Made by a program: the position numbers and the translations under genes. Positions 1-6,357 of a stretch of 13,089 bases of DNA are shown one piece after another. How positions within the stretch are numbered: the first letter of the stretch is position 1; each line of letters opens with the position of its first letter. Where the stretch lies: contig CAJUFQ010000053.1 of NCBI GenBank assembly GCA_910585625.1, positions 1 through 13,089 of the forward strand, written 5' to 3'. The notes beneath the pieces were generated by a model. That model saw nothing but the letters and a program-made list of their open reading frames with translations, was not told the origin of the DNA and did not search any database. Source of the DNA: an uncultured Lachnospiraceae bacterium. Its GTDB lineage: Bacteria > Bacillota > Clostridia > Lachnospirales > Lachnospiraceae.

Positions 1-26
1 ACTTACACACTTCGTTACAGCATTAA

Positions 27-224
27 AAGATTGGTTATGCGATTACAGGCGTTCCTGCCAGTTTTTCCTCGCTGCTCAAACCCACAAAATATATGGATGG
101 TTCCTATGTCAGCGACTTCATAACGGAATTAACTGGCATTTCAAATGATATGCTAGCTAATGCCCCAGATACTACCCAGACACTTAAAGACTTTTTTCCT
201 TTTTGGGAAATGATATATGAATGA
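27..224 (+). pseudogene. Remnant resembling a DnaQ-like 3'-5' exonuclease
   Basis: An open frame after a stop at 24-26 runs to TGA at 222-224. It reads SLLKPTKYM and then ITELTGISNDMLANAPD, followed by LKDFFPF. The TGI-x-x-x-ML-x-x-AP pattern with a following LxxF is characteristic of the segment after the first catalytic motif in DnaQ/RNase T-type exonucleases. The catalytic DxE-containing N-terminus and the rest of the fold are absent, there is no credible start or ribosome binding site, and the upstream frame is closed. I read it as a truncated relic, probably part of the same decayed mobile DNA as the neighbouring tnpV pseudogene. The family call rests on one motif remembered from the family. 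Confidence 0.4.
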
Positions 225-311
225 AACCAGATAAGGAGAAAACTCAAAATTTTGTTTAAGACAACAGACACAAGAGTGTGGAGTGAATATTTTATCTGGA
301 GGTAACAGAAA

Positions 312-677
312 ATGGCAAATATATTATTTGAGGAACTGGGCGGCAAATACGAACGGAAAGGCGATTATCTAATTCCATGTATAGCTTTACCCGCCGAAGA
401 AGAACAGCCGATAGGCACATGGGGACAGCGGCATCTGGACTATCTGAAGCAGTACCGCAAGGTTACATACACGATTCTTCTCACAAGCAACTCAACGCCT
501 ACCTTGCCAACATTGACAGGCAGGCACAGGAACGCTCCCACAGGCTCATAGAGGGTATGAAACAGGCACAGGGCCAGAACGCCTAAAGGAAAAAATGCCT
601 TAGAATGGACAGGACGGCTAGGTAACATAAGGGCCTGTGCCAGAGAGATTGTAAACGGGGAAATCATTTTTGCATAA
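312..677 (+). pseudogene. tnpV: tnpV transposon-encoded protein, two frameshifts
   Basis: The start at 312 follows a GGAGG ribosome binding site (about 298-302) and the N-terminus MANILFEELGGKYERKGDY is that of TnpV, a small accessory protein of Tn4451-type and other clostridial transposons. The TnpV reading continues in three pieces. The frame of 312 holds to about 478. The +2 frame then gives KQLNAYLANIDRQAQER and LIEGMKQAQG. The original frame resumes near 570 with ERLKEKNALEWTGRL and ends IIFA at TAA 675-677. Two compensating indels have therefore destroyed a gene of about 120 codons. A bidirectional hairpin terminator follows immediately. No tnpX-type recombinase is present, so this is residue of an older element. 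Confidence 0.85.
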
Positions 678-685
678 GTACAAAA

Positions 686-719
686 AGGCGGCAGAGAAAT
701 CTTGCCGCCTAAAAATTTT
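686..719. terminator. Bidirectional intrinsic terminator
   Basis: Arms AGGCGGCA (686-693) and TGCCGCCT (703-710) form a perfect 8-bp stem. An AAAAATTTT tract follows on the + strand, and the - strand transcript would also end in a U-run (from CAAAAA at 681-686). It separates the tnpV relic from the MerR promoter. Confidence 0.75.
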
Positions 720-730
720 CCAAAAAGGTC

Positions 731-761
731 TTGCTTGTTACGTTGCGTAATGATTTATAAT
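731..761 (+). promoter_or_regulatory. MerR-type promoter with palindromic operator
   Basis: A -35 TTGCTT (731-736) and a consensus -10 TATAAT (756-761) are separated by 19 bp. The spacer contains the perfect dyad TTACG-TTG-CGTAA (738-750). An over-long 19-bp spacer carrying an operator is the hallmark of promoters activated by MerR-family DNA distortion. It drives the MerR/ABC operon, so autoregulation is inferred. Confidence 0.8.
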
Positions 762-783
762 ACGTTTCAGGAGGTAAAGGACT

Positions 784-1581
784 ATGGCAAAATACAGGGC
801 AATTCCAGATGGATATATGACAGTTGGAGAAGTTGCGAAGAAAATGGAAACAACTGTCCGAACTTTGCAATATTACGACAAAGAGGGATTACTCTCTCCA
901 TCAGCAGAAAGTGAGGGTGGGCGCAGGCTTTATACGGATAAAGATTTAGTTACACTTCATCAGATTTTGTCCTTGAAATCATTAGGATTTTCTTTGGATG
1001 ATATAAAGTGCCGCTTAATTTCTTTAGAAACACCGACTGATGTGGCAACTGCCCTTACCGAACAGGCAGATAGCATACGAGAGAAAATAGAACAGCTAAC
1101 AGATTCTTTGACAGCAATCGAACAGTTAAAAACAGAAGTGTTACAAATGCGGACAGTCAATTTTAAGAAATATGCAGATATTATTGTCAATCTGCAAATA
1201 AAAAATGACTCTTACTATCTTATTAAGCGTTTCGATGACGATACGCTTGACCATATCCGTAATCAATTCGACAGAGAAAGCGGTTTGGATTTTATGGACA
1301 GATTTAATTGTTTGAGCGATGAAATCGTACAACTTCAAAAGGAAAATGTGCTCCCCGAAAGTGAAAAGTGTCAGCAGGTTGTAAAAGAATATTGGGGCTT
1401 GATTATGGAATTTACAAACGGCGATATGAGTATGCTGCCGAAATTGATGGAAATAGGCAATATTGATACTGCTACAAATGAATGGGAAGAAAGACAAAAA
1501 ATAGTAAACGATTATTTAGAGCCAGCTTTGCAAGTTTACTTTTCAAAACTCGGAGTAAATCCGTTTGAGGAGGCGGAATGA
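784..1581 (+). CDS. MerR-family regulator with TipAS-like C-terminal domain
   Basis: This 265-aa transcriptional regulator starts at ATG 784 behind AGGAGG (770-775). Residues 11-31 (YMTVGEVAKK through VRTLQYYD) form the MerR helix-turn-helix, GGRRLY at 45-50 is the wing, and residues about 85-125 form the dimerisation coiled coil. The C-terminal half contains a YWGLIMEFTNGDMSML segment resembling the TipAS drug-binding domain, which in relatives such as TipA and SkgA senses thiopeptides or other amphipathic compounds. The dyad in the 19-bp promoter spacer upstream is the expected target. Its stop overlaps the start of the ABC ATPase gene. I infer a drug-responsive activator of the ABC exporter; the inducer cannot be read from the sequence. 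Confidence 0.85.
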   Translation: MAKYRAIPDGYMTVGEVAKKMETTVRTLQYYDKEGLLSPSAESEGGRRLYTDKDLVTLHQILSLKSLGFSLDDIKCRLISLETPTDVATALTEQADSIREKIEQLTDSLTAIEQLKTEVLQMRTVNFKKYADIIVNLQIKNDSYYLIKRFDDDTLDHIRNQFDRESGLDFMDRFNCLSDEIVQLQKENVLPESEKCQQVVKEYWGLIMEFTNGDMSMLPKLMEIGNIDTATNEWEERQKIVNDYLEPALQVYFSKLGVNPFEEAE

Positions 1582-2396
1582 TGAACCATGTAATACAAGT
1601 TAATGGGTTAAGGAAAAGCTATGGTAACCATATTGTTCTTAAGGGACTTAATTTTCAAATCGAAAAAGGAGAAGTATTTTCTCTGCTTGGCGTAAATGGA
1701 GCAGGAAAAACGACATCTCTGGAATGTATCGAGGGTTTGAAGAAATACGACAGCGGTACAATTATCGTAAAAGGGAAAATGGGTATTCAGCTGCAATCAT
1801 CATCTTTGCCCGCCCACATCAAACCTATGGAGGCTATAAAGCTGTTTGCAAAATGGAATACAGCAAAGATTGACTATTCTATGCTTCATACTCTTGGTAT
1901 CAAAGAAATTGAGAAAAAGCAGTATGCCCAACTATCCACAGGGCAAAAAAGACGTCTACATCTTGCCCTTGCGCTTATCAGCAATCCAGATATTATTTTC
2001 CTCGATGAGCCGACTGCGGGACTTGATGTCGAGGGCAGGCTTTTGCTCCATGAGCAAATCCACAAGCTCAAATCACAAGGAAAAACAATTGTCTTGGCAA
2101 GCCATGATATGGCGGAGGTAGAAACCTTATGTGACCGTATTGCCATTTTAAATCACGGAAATATTGTTTTTTGCGGCACAACTTCGGAACTTACAGACAA
2201 GATTGGAAAAAAATATTTTATCCATATCAAAACGCTGAGAGGGGACAGTACTTTTGAAACAGACAATATTGAAGATACTTTGATTTCTCTGCTTGGCGAG
2301 TTGAAACAAAAGGAAATTCACGTGTTAGATATTAAAGTTGACCGTGGCACACTGGAACAGCATTTTATGGAAATGACGAGGAGGGAAGCAGAATGA
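1578..2396 (+). CDS. ABC transporter ATP-binding protein
   Basis: A 272-aa nucleotide-binding subunit of an ABC-2 type exporter. The order of motifs is complete: Walker A GVNGAGKT (38-45), Q-loop around Q71-Q73, signature LSTGQ (119-123), Walker B IIFLDE (139-144), D-loop and H-loop His176. The C-terminal 70 residues are a short extension common in multidrug/antibiotic exporter ATPases. Two ATGs lie in tandem (1578 and 1581) behind GAGGAG (1567-1572); the second has better spacing. The gene overlaps the regulator upstream and, by ATGA, the permease downstream, so the three genes should be co-transcribed and translationally coupled. Substrate unknown; drug or peptide export is inferred from the TipAS-like regulator. 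Confidence 0.92.
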   Translation: MMNHVIQVNGLRKSYGNHIVLKGLNFQIEKGEVFSLLGVNGAGKTTSLECIEGLKKYDSGTIIVKGKMGIQLQSSSLPAHIKPMEAIKLFAKWNTAKIDYSMLHTLGIKEIEKKQYAQLSTGQKRRLHLALALISNPDIIFLDEPTAGLDVEGRLLLHEQIHKLKSQGKTIVLASHDMAEVETLCDRIAILNHGNIVFCGTTSELTDKIGKKYFIHIKTLRGDSTFETDNIEDTLISLLGELKQKEIHVLDIKVDRGTLEQHFMEMTRREAE

Positions 2397-3109
2397 GTGG
2401 TTTTTTATATGGCGTTGCGTTACAGTTGAAATTGGATATACGAAGCAAATCTTTGTTAGTCACCTGCTATATCATTCCGCTTATATTCTTTCTTCTTATG
2501 GGCGGTATTTTCACTTCTGTTATGCCCGGTATGAAAAGTACGCTCAGCCAATCTATGATTGTGATGAGTGTTTCAATGGGGGCATTTATTGGACTGCCGC
2601 CATCGCTGATTGAAACTTATGGAAGTGACATAAACAAAATCTATAAAGCAAACGGAGTGCCTATCTATCTAGGCCTTGTTACAATGTTTCTTTCCACATT
2701 TATACATTTGATGATTGCCTGTGCTGTGATAGTACTGCTGTCTCCCGTGCTATTTGAAGCAGTTTTGCCAGCACAACTTCCGATTTTCTTTTTTGCACTT
2801 GCCATATATATTATTGTGTCATTAAGCATTGGAAGTATTTTAGGATTGATTATAAAAAATCAAGCGAAATTGACGATGACAGCGCAGTTAGTGTTTCTGC
2901 CTTCAATTATGCTTTCGGGGATTATGTTCCCTATTGATTTGTTACCCGATTTTCTTAAAATGACCGGGCGTATTTTCCCCGCTTCCTGTGGATACCGGTT
3001 GATGTTGGATAAGGGCTTTTGCCTTGAAAATCTGTGGTATCTAATCCTTGTCTTTTTTATGGCGGTAATTGTATGTGGAATACTTTTGAAGAAACAGAAA
3101 TCGAAATAG
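2393..3109 (+). CDS. ABC-2 type permease
   Basis: A 238-aa integral membrane protein with about six hydrophobic segments (approximate residues 22-42, 54-75, 92-120, 129-152, 161-182 and 214-232). The MLSGIMFPIDLLPDFL segment near residue 175 is the typical ABC-2 permease motif before the last helices. Its ATG overlaps the TGA of the ATPase gene (ATGA), and that ATPase is its obvious partner. The pair forms a half-size exporter that would dimerise in the cytoplasmic membrane. Together with the MerR/TipAS-like regulator it resembles the self-contained resistance cassettes carried on clostridial mobile elements. No truncation or frameshift is seen. Confidence 0.9.
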   Translation: MSGFLYGVALQLKLDIRSKSLLVTCYIIPLIFFLLMGGIFTSVMPGMKSTLSQSMIVMSVSMGAFIGLPPSLIETYGSDINKIYKANGVPIYLGLVTMFLSTFIHLMIACAVIVLLSPVLFEAVLPAQLPIFFFALAIYIIVSLSIGSILGLIIKNQAKLTMTAQLVFLPSIMLSGIMFPIDLLPDFLKMTGRIFPASCGYRLMLDKGFCLENLWYLILVFFMAVIVCGILLKKQKSK

Positions 3110-3124
3110 TTGGGTGATAACCGT

Positions 3125-3313
3125 ATGGATAAAAATGAATGGATACTTTGCCCCATTCGCGGCGGCAAAACCCGAGACAGAATCAGAGAAGATACGGTTT
3201 TAAAAAACTATCCTCTTTACTGTCCGAAATGCAAGCAGGAAGCCTAAATTGATGTAAAGAATTTACAAATAACAGCCATACAGAGCCAGACGCTTAAGAC
3301 ACAGAGCCAATGA
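3125..3313 (+). pseudogene. Cysteine-rich KTR protein, nonsense mutation
   Basis: ATG 3125 begins MDKNEWILCPIRGGKTRDR, the signature of the small cysteine-rich KTR proteins carried by conjugative and mobilizable elements of Firmicutes. A TAA at 3245-3247 stops the frame after 40 codons (ending CPKCKQEA), but the same frame then continues IDVKNLQITAI to a natural-looking TGA at 3311-3313. The first zinc knuckle is also damaged: family members have CPxC, here CPIR (Cys9, Arg12), while the second pair (Cys33, Cys36) is intact. I read this as a gene decaying by point mutation. A 40-aa product could still be made. The final TGA overlaps the ATG at 3310 of the next small ORF, so they were once coupled. 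Confidence 0.7.
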
Positions 3314-3548
3314 ACAAAAGCCAAGGGTATGTTTTTAAAGGCTACCCCGAAGCAATCACTAAATACATGTCCAGGGCAGAAAAAAATTAGGAATTCCAGA
3401 GGAAGCTATCTTGAGGATGGGGGATGGGAAACCGCCCATCCTCAAGATAGCTGTGTACCGCCATTCCATGATGGAAAAAGAAGAAACCGCGAAACGGGAA
3501 GCATCTGGCAGGTTGGAAAATCTCCTACTTAACCCCAAAACCCTATGA
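3310..3548 (+). pseudogene. Unrecognised small protein, frameshifted in an A-tract
   Basis: ATG 3310 overlaps the TGA of the KTR frame (ATGA). The frame reads MNKSQGYVFKGYPEAITKY, reaches an A7 run (3380-3386) and hits TAG at 3388-3390. Adding one A restores a continuous frame through LGIPEEAILRMGDGKPP and HSMMEKEE to NPKTL and TGA 3546-3548, about 79 codons. Coding continuity on both sides and the overlapping start argue for a real gene broken by homopolymer contraction, or for a sequencing error in the A-tract. I do not recognise the family. An 18-bp perfect inverted repeat lies inside the second half. Confidence 0.5.
3404..3452. repeat. 18-bp perfect inverted repeat
   Basis: Arms AGCTATCTTGAGGATGGG (3404-3421) and its exact reverse complement (3435-3452) enclose a 13-nt loop. 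No T-tract follows on either strand, so it is not an ordinary terminator. It lies inside the frameshifted small ORF, so the repeat overlaps sequence that was once coding. Confidence 0.8.
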
Positions 3549-3625
3549 CAAATTCCATGACAAAAAATGCTATTCCTACCCATCATATGGCATTGATACA
3601 TGTGATAAAAGAAAGAATAAAAACA

Positions 3626-3664
3626 GCGGAAATCCTTGATTCCACAATGATTTCCGCCGTTTTT
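3626..3664. terminator. Bidirectional terminator, probably the original tRNA-Pro terminator
   Basis: Arms GCGGAAATC (3626-3634) and GATTTCCGC (3649-3657) form a 9-bp stem with T-runs on both sides (GTTTTT on +, GTTTTTATT on -). It lies just outside the left att core. Before integration it would have stood directly downstream of the - strand tRNA gene, so it is probably that gene's chromosomal terminator. Confidence 0.8.
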
Positions 3665-3677
3665 ACTATTTATGCCA

Positions 3678-3722
3678 TACTCGATGCGACAGGATTTGAA
3701 CCTGCGACCTCTGCGTCCCGAA
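3678..3722. repeat. Left attachment-site core (displaced tRNA-Pro 3' end)
   Basis: This 45-bp segment is identical to 13033-13077. On the - strand it holds the tRNA-Pro sequence from the anticodon loop through the T arm and acceptor 3' strand plus three downstream bases. Sequence to its right (AATTTGAAAATG) is not tRNA-like, so this copy is the tRNA fragment displaced by integration, not a functional tRNA. Confidence 0.9.
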
Positions 3723-3814
3723 ATTTGAAAATGTTATTCTTCTACTCTTTGTAATGATAAAATCCCTTTATTTTTCAGCCTTTTCCCTCATTATGTTTTT
3801 TCTACCTCTTGCAA

Positions 3815-3858
3815 TTTTGACTAACATTTTCCCATTTTGTTAGTCAAATATTAGTCAT
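3815..3858. repeat. Left integrase arm-type repeats
   Basis: Three copies of a GTTAGTCAA-type motif are present: inverted at 3815-3825 (TTTTGACTAAC), direct at 3839-3848 (GTTAGTCAAA) and a variant at 3850-3858 (ATTAGTCAT). The two direct copies are spaced 11 bp, exactly as at the right end (12943 and 12954). The last copy contains the stop codon of the zinc-ribbon gene. Placement about 100 bp inside the core fits arm-type sites bound by the integrase N-terminal domain. Confidence 0.7.
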
Positions 3859-4477
3859 ATCCCAGCAGCTTATTTATCCTCCCAAACGCTTTCATTAACG
3901 ACGCATTATACATTGTTTCATATTCCTTTTGGAGCCGCCTGTACTCCTCCATGAGCACATCATACTTTGCCCATCTCATATAGCGTGGCTTCGGGATATG
4001 CCATAAATCTTGTATGGGTAAATCAGGGTGGTCTACTTCCCAGTCAACATACTGTAACTTTTTCACCACAAGCCAGTACATTTTCCTCCGTATAAGGGAA
4101 AGACCGCTCCGCTGTTGGATTCCATAGTTGAGCCTGGCGCACTTCCGGCACTGGTACAGCCCGTCCTTCTTGTAGAGGTGCCTGACGCGCTTTTGGCACT
4201 TAGGGCATAGGAAGTACAGCCTGTATGACAAACCGTCCACATTGGGCACTTTGGACAGCCCTAGAGGGTATTCCCGGCCGTTATGGCTTATTCTTGCCGT
4301 ATCCTCCATAAGGTTATAATAAATCTTGCCGCCCATGACAGGATAATGGTATTCTCCATAATCTGATAGGCGTTCGAACCAGTCCGCATATTGAAGCAGT
4401 CTGAAACTGTCAATCCGGCAGTATTCCTCTACCCTGCCGTGTGTCCTGTTATGCCCTCCGGAATTATAGTTGCCCAT
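3851..4477 (-). CDS. Zinc-ribbon protein of mobile elements, function unknown
   Basis: A 208-aa protein, last gene of the - strand operon. I chose ATG 4477 because GGAAGG/GGAAG lies 8-15 nt upstream; the frame extends to a TTG at 4522 but without a good site. The start lies inside the end of the upstream gene (14-bp overlap), implying translational coupling. The N-terminus GGHNRTHGRVEEYCRIDSFRL resembles a family of hypothetical proteins scattered on mobile elements. A central zinc ribbon is formed by CPKC (Cys91/94) and CRKC (Cys110/113); the C-terminal half is basic and rich in tyrosine and arginine. Nucleic-acid binding is inferred from these properties. Its stop codon lies in an integrase arm-type repeat. 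Confidence 0.7.
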   Translation of the reverse strand: MGNYNSGGHNRTHGRVEEYCRIDSFRLLQYADWFERLSDYGEYHYPVMGGKIYYNLMEDTARISHNGREYPLGLSKVPNVDGLSYRLYFLCPKCQKRVRHLYKKDGLYQCRKCARLNYGIQQRSGLSLIRRKMYWLVVKKLQYVDWEVDHPDLPIQDLWHIPKPRYMRWAKYDVLMEEYRRLQKEYETMYNASLMKAFGRINKLLGYD

Positions 4478-4805
4478 CCTGCCCCACTTCCTTCCCTGCC
4501 AGCATATCGTCCAGGATGGCAAGGGTGAACTTCCTGTATGCGTAGAAGCTGTTCCGGCAGCATGGCATCATTTCCGCTTCTCCAAGCTCCCACTTAACCG
4601 CCATCCTGTCAAACGACTTCCCTTCCATGATGGAAGAGACAATCCACTCCGCTATGCGCGGTTCTGCCTGTCTTGCCGCTTCCTGCACTAAGTCTACATA
4701 CTTCCCTTCCCTGCATTCATTCAGCAATGCTTTTGCCCTGCCTGCTGTCAGGCCATATCCTGCATAGCTTTCCTGCATCCCATAGCCACCACGTTTCCTG
4801 CGCAT
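4464..4805 (-). CDS. ArpU/RinA-like phage late-regulator family protein
   Basis: A 113-aa protein starting at ATG 4805 with AGGAG 9 nt upstream. The central region (GLTAGRAKALLNECREGKY, then IAEWIVSSIMEGKSFDRM) and the C-terminal motif PCCRNSFYAYRKFTLAILDDML match the layout of small phage proteins related to ArpU/RinA late transcription activators, in which a recognition helix precedes an FYxxRR-like motif. That assignment is by pattern only. It follows the capsid gene after a hairpin terminator and overlaps the zinc-ribbon gene by 14 bp. It might regulate the late promoter at 6358-6386 or interact with a helper phage's late genes, but nothing here shows which. Confidence 0.5.
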   Translation of the reverse strand: MRRKRGGYGMQESYAGYGLTAGRAKALLNECREGKYVDLVQEAARQAEPRIAEWIVSSIMEGKSFDRMAVKWELGEAEMMPCCRNSFYAYRKFTLAILDDMLAGKEVGQDGQL

Positions 4806-4829
4806 CCCTATCCACTCCTATACAGAAAT

Positions 4830-4855
4830 CCCCTGCCGCCGTATGGAAGCAGGGG
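4830..4855 (-). terminator. Hairpin after the capsid gene
   Basis: Arms CCCCTGC (4830-4836) and GCAGGGG (4849-4855) enclose a 12-nt loop, 21 bp past the capsid stop. The - strand continuation ATTTCTG is a weak U-tract, so termination is probably partial. It would lower expression of the two downstream genes relative to capsid protein. Confidence 0.55.
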
Positions 4856-4875
4856 GGAGATATCCACTTTGCTGC

Positions 4876-5742
4876 CTATGCTTTACTAGCTACCTTTGCC
4901 ATTGCCGTTTGCTGTGCCTGGTAATAAATAGCTTTGGCCTTATTCTCCAGGATAAACGCATCATAGCAAATCCTGCCCTCCACCAGAGATCCACTGATCC
5001 CTGGCGGGTCTGCATGAATCTTGTAATCCTCCAGCTTTGTCGGTGCAACCGTGGCGCATGGATGGGCAATCATGAAGCCAAAGTCTGCCGGGAGCCGCGT
5101 TGCTGGTATTTTAATGACTGACAGGCCGTCAATCATGGCGATAACACCCTTAATCCGCAGTTCGTTAGCAATGTCCGTCTCCATCACAATATCCTTGCAC
5201 TTCTTCATCAGTACATATACATCCGGCGTAACAGTCAGATACCGCCCTGTCTCCGGCACTTCCGCATTATCCAATTCGTTGTTGCCCTTGATGATTTCAT
5301 CGTAGATATTTTCTGCTGTAATAGAAACTGCCGCTGGTTTATGTCCTGCCCCAGCGCACATCACGCCGTACACATAGCTGTCCACCTCCGGAATGACCAC
5401 CTGCCTTTGCTGCCTTGCCAGTGCGGATGCCGCCGCTAACTGCTGTGCAGTTTCATCGTTGTCCAGCTTGTCAATGGCAAATGTGAAGGAACGGTCTTTC
5501 TTAAGCATAAATTCTTCTGTACTCGCGTCCAAGTCCTCAATCGTGCCATACCTGCTCCCGGTAAAGCCGCTTGCCGGGTTCCTATTGTAATCAGCCATTT
5601 CACTTGTGCCAACTTTAAAAATCTTGATAGAGTGCGCTCCCGACCATGAAAAATCCTGATTGGTAAGAAGCGATTTCTTGCTTTCTGTGCTGAAAATTTC
5701 ATCCGTATAAGGCTGAAACTGTGTTACTAAACTAATCGCCAT
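4876..5742 (-). CDS. Phage major capsid protein (HK97 fold)
   Basis: A 288-aa structural protein with ATG 5742 and AAAGGAG 11 nt upstream. The sequence follows the layout of HK97-fold coat proteins. Strand/E-loop material (residues about 45-90, VGTSEMADYNRN and KDRSFTFAIDKLDND) is followed by a long spine helix (about 97-130, ETAQQLAAASALARQQRQVV), a PEVDSYVYGVM segment and a beta-rich A-domain. FTFAIDKLDNDET with the following helix and PEVDSY is the most recognisable block of this coat family. The preceding gene is a scaffold protein, the usual order in phage morphogenesis operons. Portal, protease and terminase genes are missing. Length is near the usual for the family, so it looks intact. 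Confidence 0.85.
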   Translation of the reverse strand: MAISLVTQFQPYTDEIFSTESKKSLLTNQDFSWSGAHSIKIFKVGTSEMADYNRNPASGFTGSRYGTIEDLDASTEEFMLKKDRSFTFAIDKLDNDETAQQLAAASALARQQRQVVIPEVDSYVYGVMCAGAGHKPAAVSITAENIYDEIIKGNNELDNAEVPETGRYLTVTPDVYVLMKKCKDIVMETDIANELRIKGVIAMIDGLSVIKIPATRLPADFGFMIAHPCATVAPTKLEDYKIHADPPGISGSLVEGRICYDAFILENKAKAIYYQAQQTAMAKVASKA

Positions 5743-5757
5743 ATATAATATGCTCCT

Positions 5758-6195
5758 TTACAAATTCATGGCCTGCCGAATCAAATCCGTACCTGCCCGC
5801 CGCGGTTCTGACTTGTCCGTGAACTTCGGCGCAGATGCCGCCGCTTTCATCCTCGCTTCCATATCTGCCCTTTCCGTTTCAGATGGCGTGCGCTCCTTAA
5901 TCAGTCCGTCAATGATATCTAAGGCCTTATTAAATGCTTCCTCGCTGCTGCAGTTCAGCGCATCCAGAATGTTTTCCGGGTATCCCCTGTCAATCAGTTT
6001 CTGGCGGCTGTTCAATCTAAATTCACGCTGTAAAAGCTCCTGTTCCCTTTTGGTGATTTCCTCGGATGATTTCGCCCTGTCCTTTGCAAGCCTGTCCTGC
6101 ACGATACGGTTTACATCATCCTGCGTGAAGGTCTTTTCCCCTGCTCCTTGATTTGCGGCAGGGTCTATGTTCTGGTTTAAGTGTTCTGTATTCAT
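5758..6195 (-). CDS. Capsid scaffolding protein (DUF4355-like)
   Basis: A 145-aa protein. I chose ATG 6195, preceded by AGGAGG at ideal spacing, over an upstream ATG at 6336 that lacks one and lies in the leader. The sequence is highly charged and helical: FTQDDVNRIVQDRLAKDRAK, a coiled-coil stretch EITKREQELLQREF, then QKLIDRGYPENILDALNCSS with EEAFNKALDII. This pattern is diagnostic of DUF4355-type phage scaffolds. Scaffolds nucleate procapsid assembly and help set shell size. It lies 15 bp upstream of the capsid gene and both are served by the promoter at 6358-6386. A satellite-specific scaffold could direct assembly of small capsids, which is inference. Confidence 0.85.
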   Translation of the reverse strand: MNTEHLNQNIDPAANQGAGEKTFTQDDVNRIVQDRLAKDRAKSSEEITKREQELLQREFRLNSRQKLIDRGYPENILDALNCSSEEAFNKALDIIDGLIKERTPSETERADMEARMKAAASAPKFTDKSEPRRAGTDLIRQAMNL

Positions 6196-6239
6196 GCTTA
6201 TCCTCCTATTTTTACGCCATAGTAGGCTGTCTTCCGACA

Positions 6240-6289
6240 AACAGAAAAGGCATGAAAAGATTCCATTCCAAATGAAACCTTCCCACGCC
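6240..6289 (-). terminator. Terminator-like hairpin in the late leader
   Basis: On the - strand an 11-bp stem forms between the complement of 6279-6289 (GGCGTGGGAAG) and that of 6249-6259 (CTTTTCATGCC), with three G-U pairs and a 19-nt loop. A U-rich tract TTTTCTGTTT follows. It stands between the late promoter and the scaffold start, so it could act as an attenuator or antitermination target. Confidence 0.5.
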
Positions 6290-6357
6290 TTGTGTATGGC
6301 TTCCGTCCAGCAGAACCGCTGTCCGGGGTACTCCAATATTCTGTTTGCCTTGTAGTT

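Noticed and set aside
1141..1497. 118-codon - strand frame inside the MerR gene
   Set aside because: It is antisense to a clear MerR protein, has no ribosome site and no recognisable motif.
3359..3601. 80-codon - strand frame across the inverted repeat
   Set aside because: It is the mirror of the frameshifted + strand ORF produced partly by the 18-bp dyad; no ribosome site.
3681..3722. A tRNA-Pro gene at the left end
   Set aside because: Only the 3' part is present; the right-hand sequence is not tRNA-like, so it is an att-site fragment.
3723..3814. Possible small gene next to the left att core
   Set aside because: AT-rich with no frame carrying a ribosome site; I see nothing supportable.
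4477..4522. TTG start for the zinc-ribbon gene
   Set aside because: Would add 15 residues with no ribosome site; ATG 4477 is better placed.
5750..6151. 133-codon + strand serine-rich frame opposite the scaffold
   Set aside because: Composition is the mirror of the charged scaffold coding sequence; no ribosome site.
6196..6336. 47-codon N-terminal extension of the scaffold from ATG 6336
   Set aside because: No ribosome site, unlike the scaffold family in sequence, and ATG 6195 has a perfect AGGAGG; the stretch is better read as an RNA leader.
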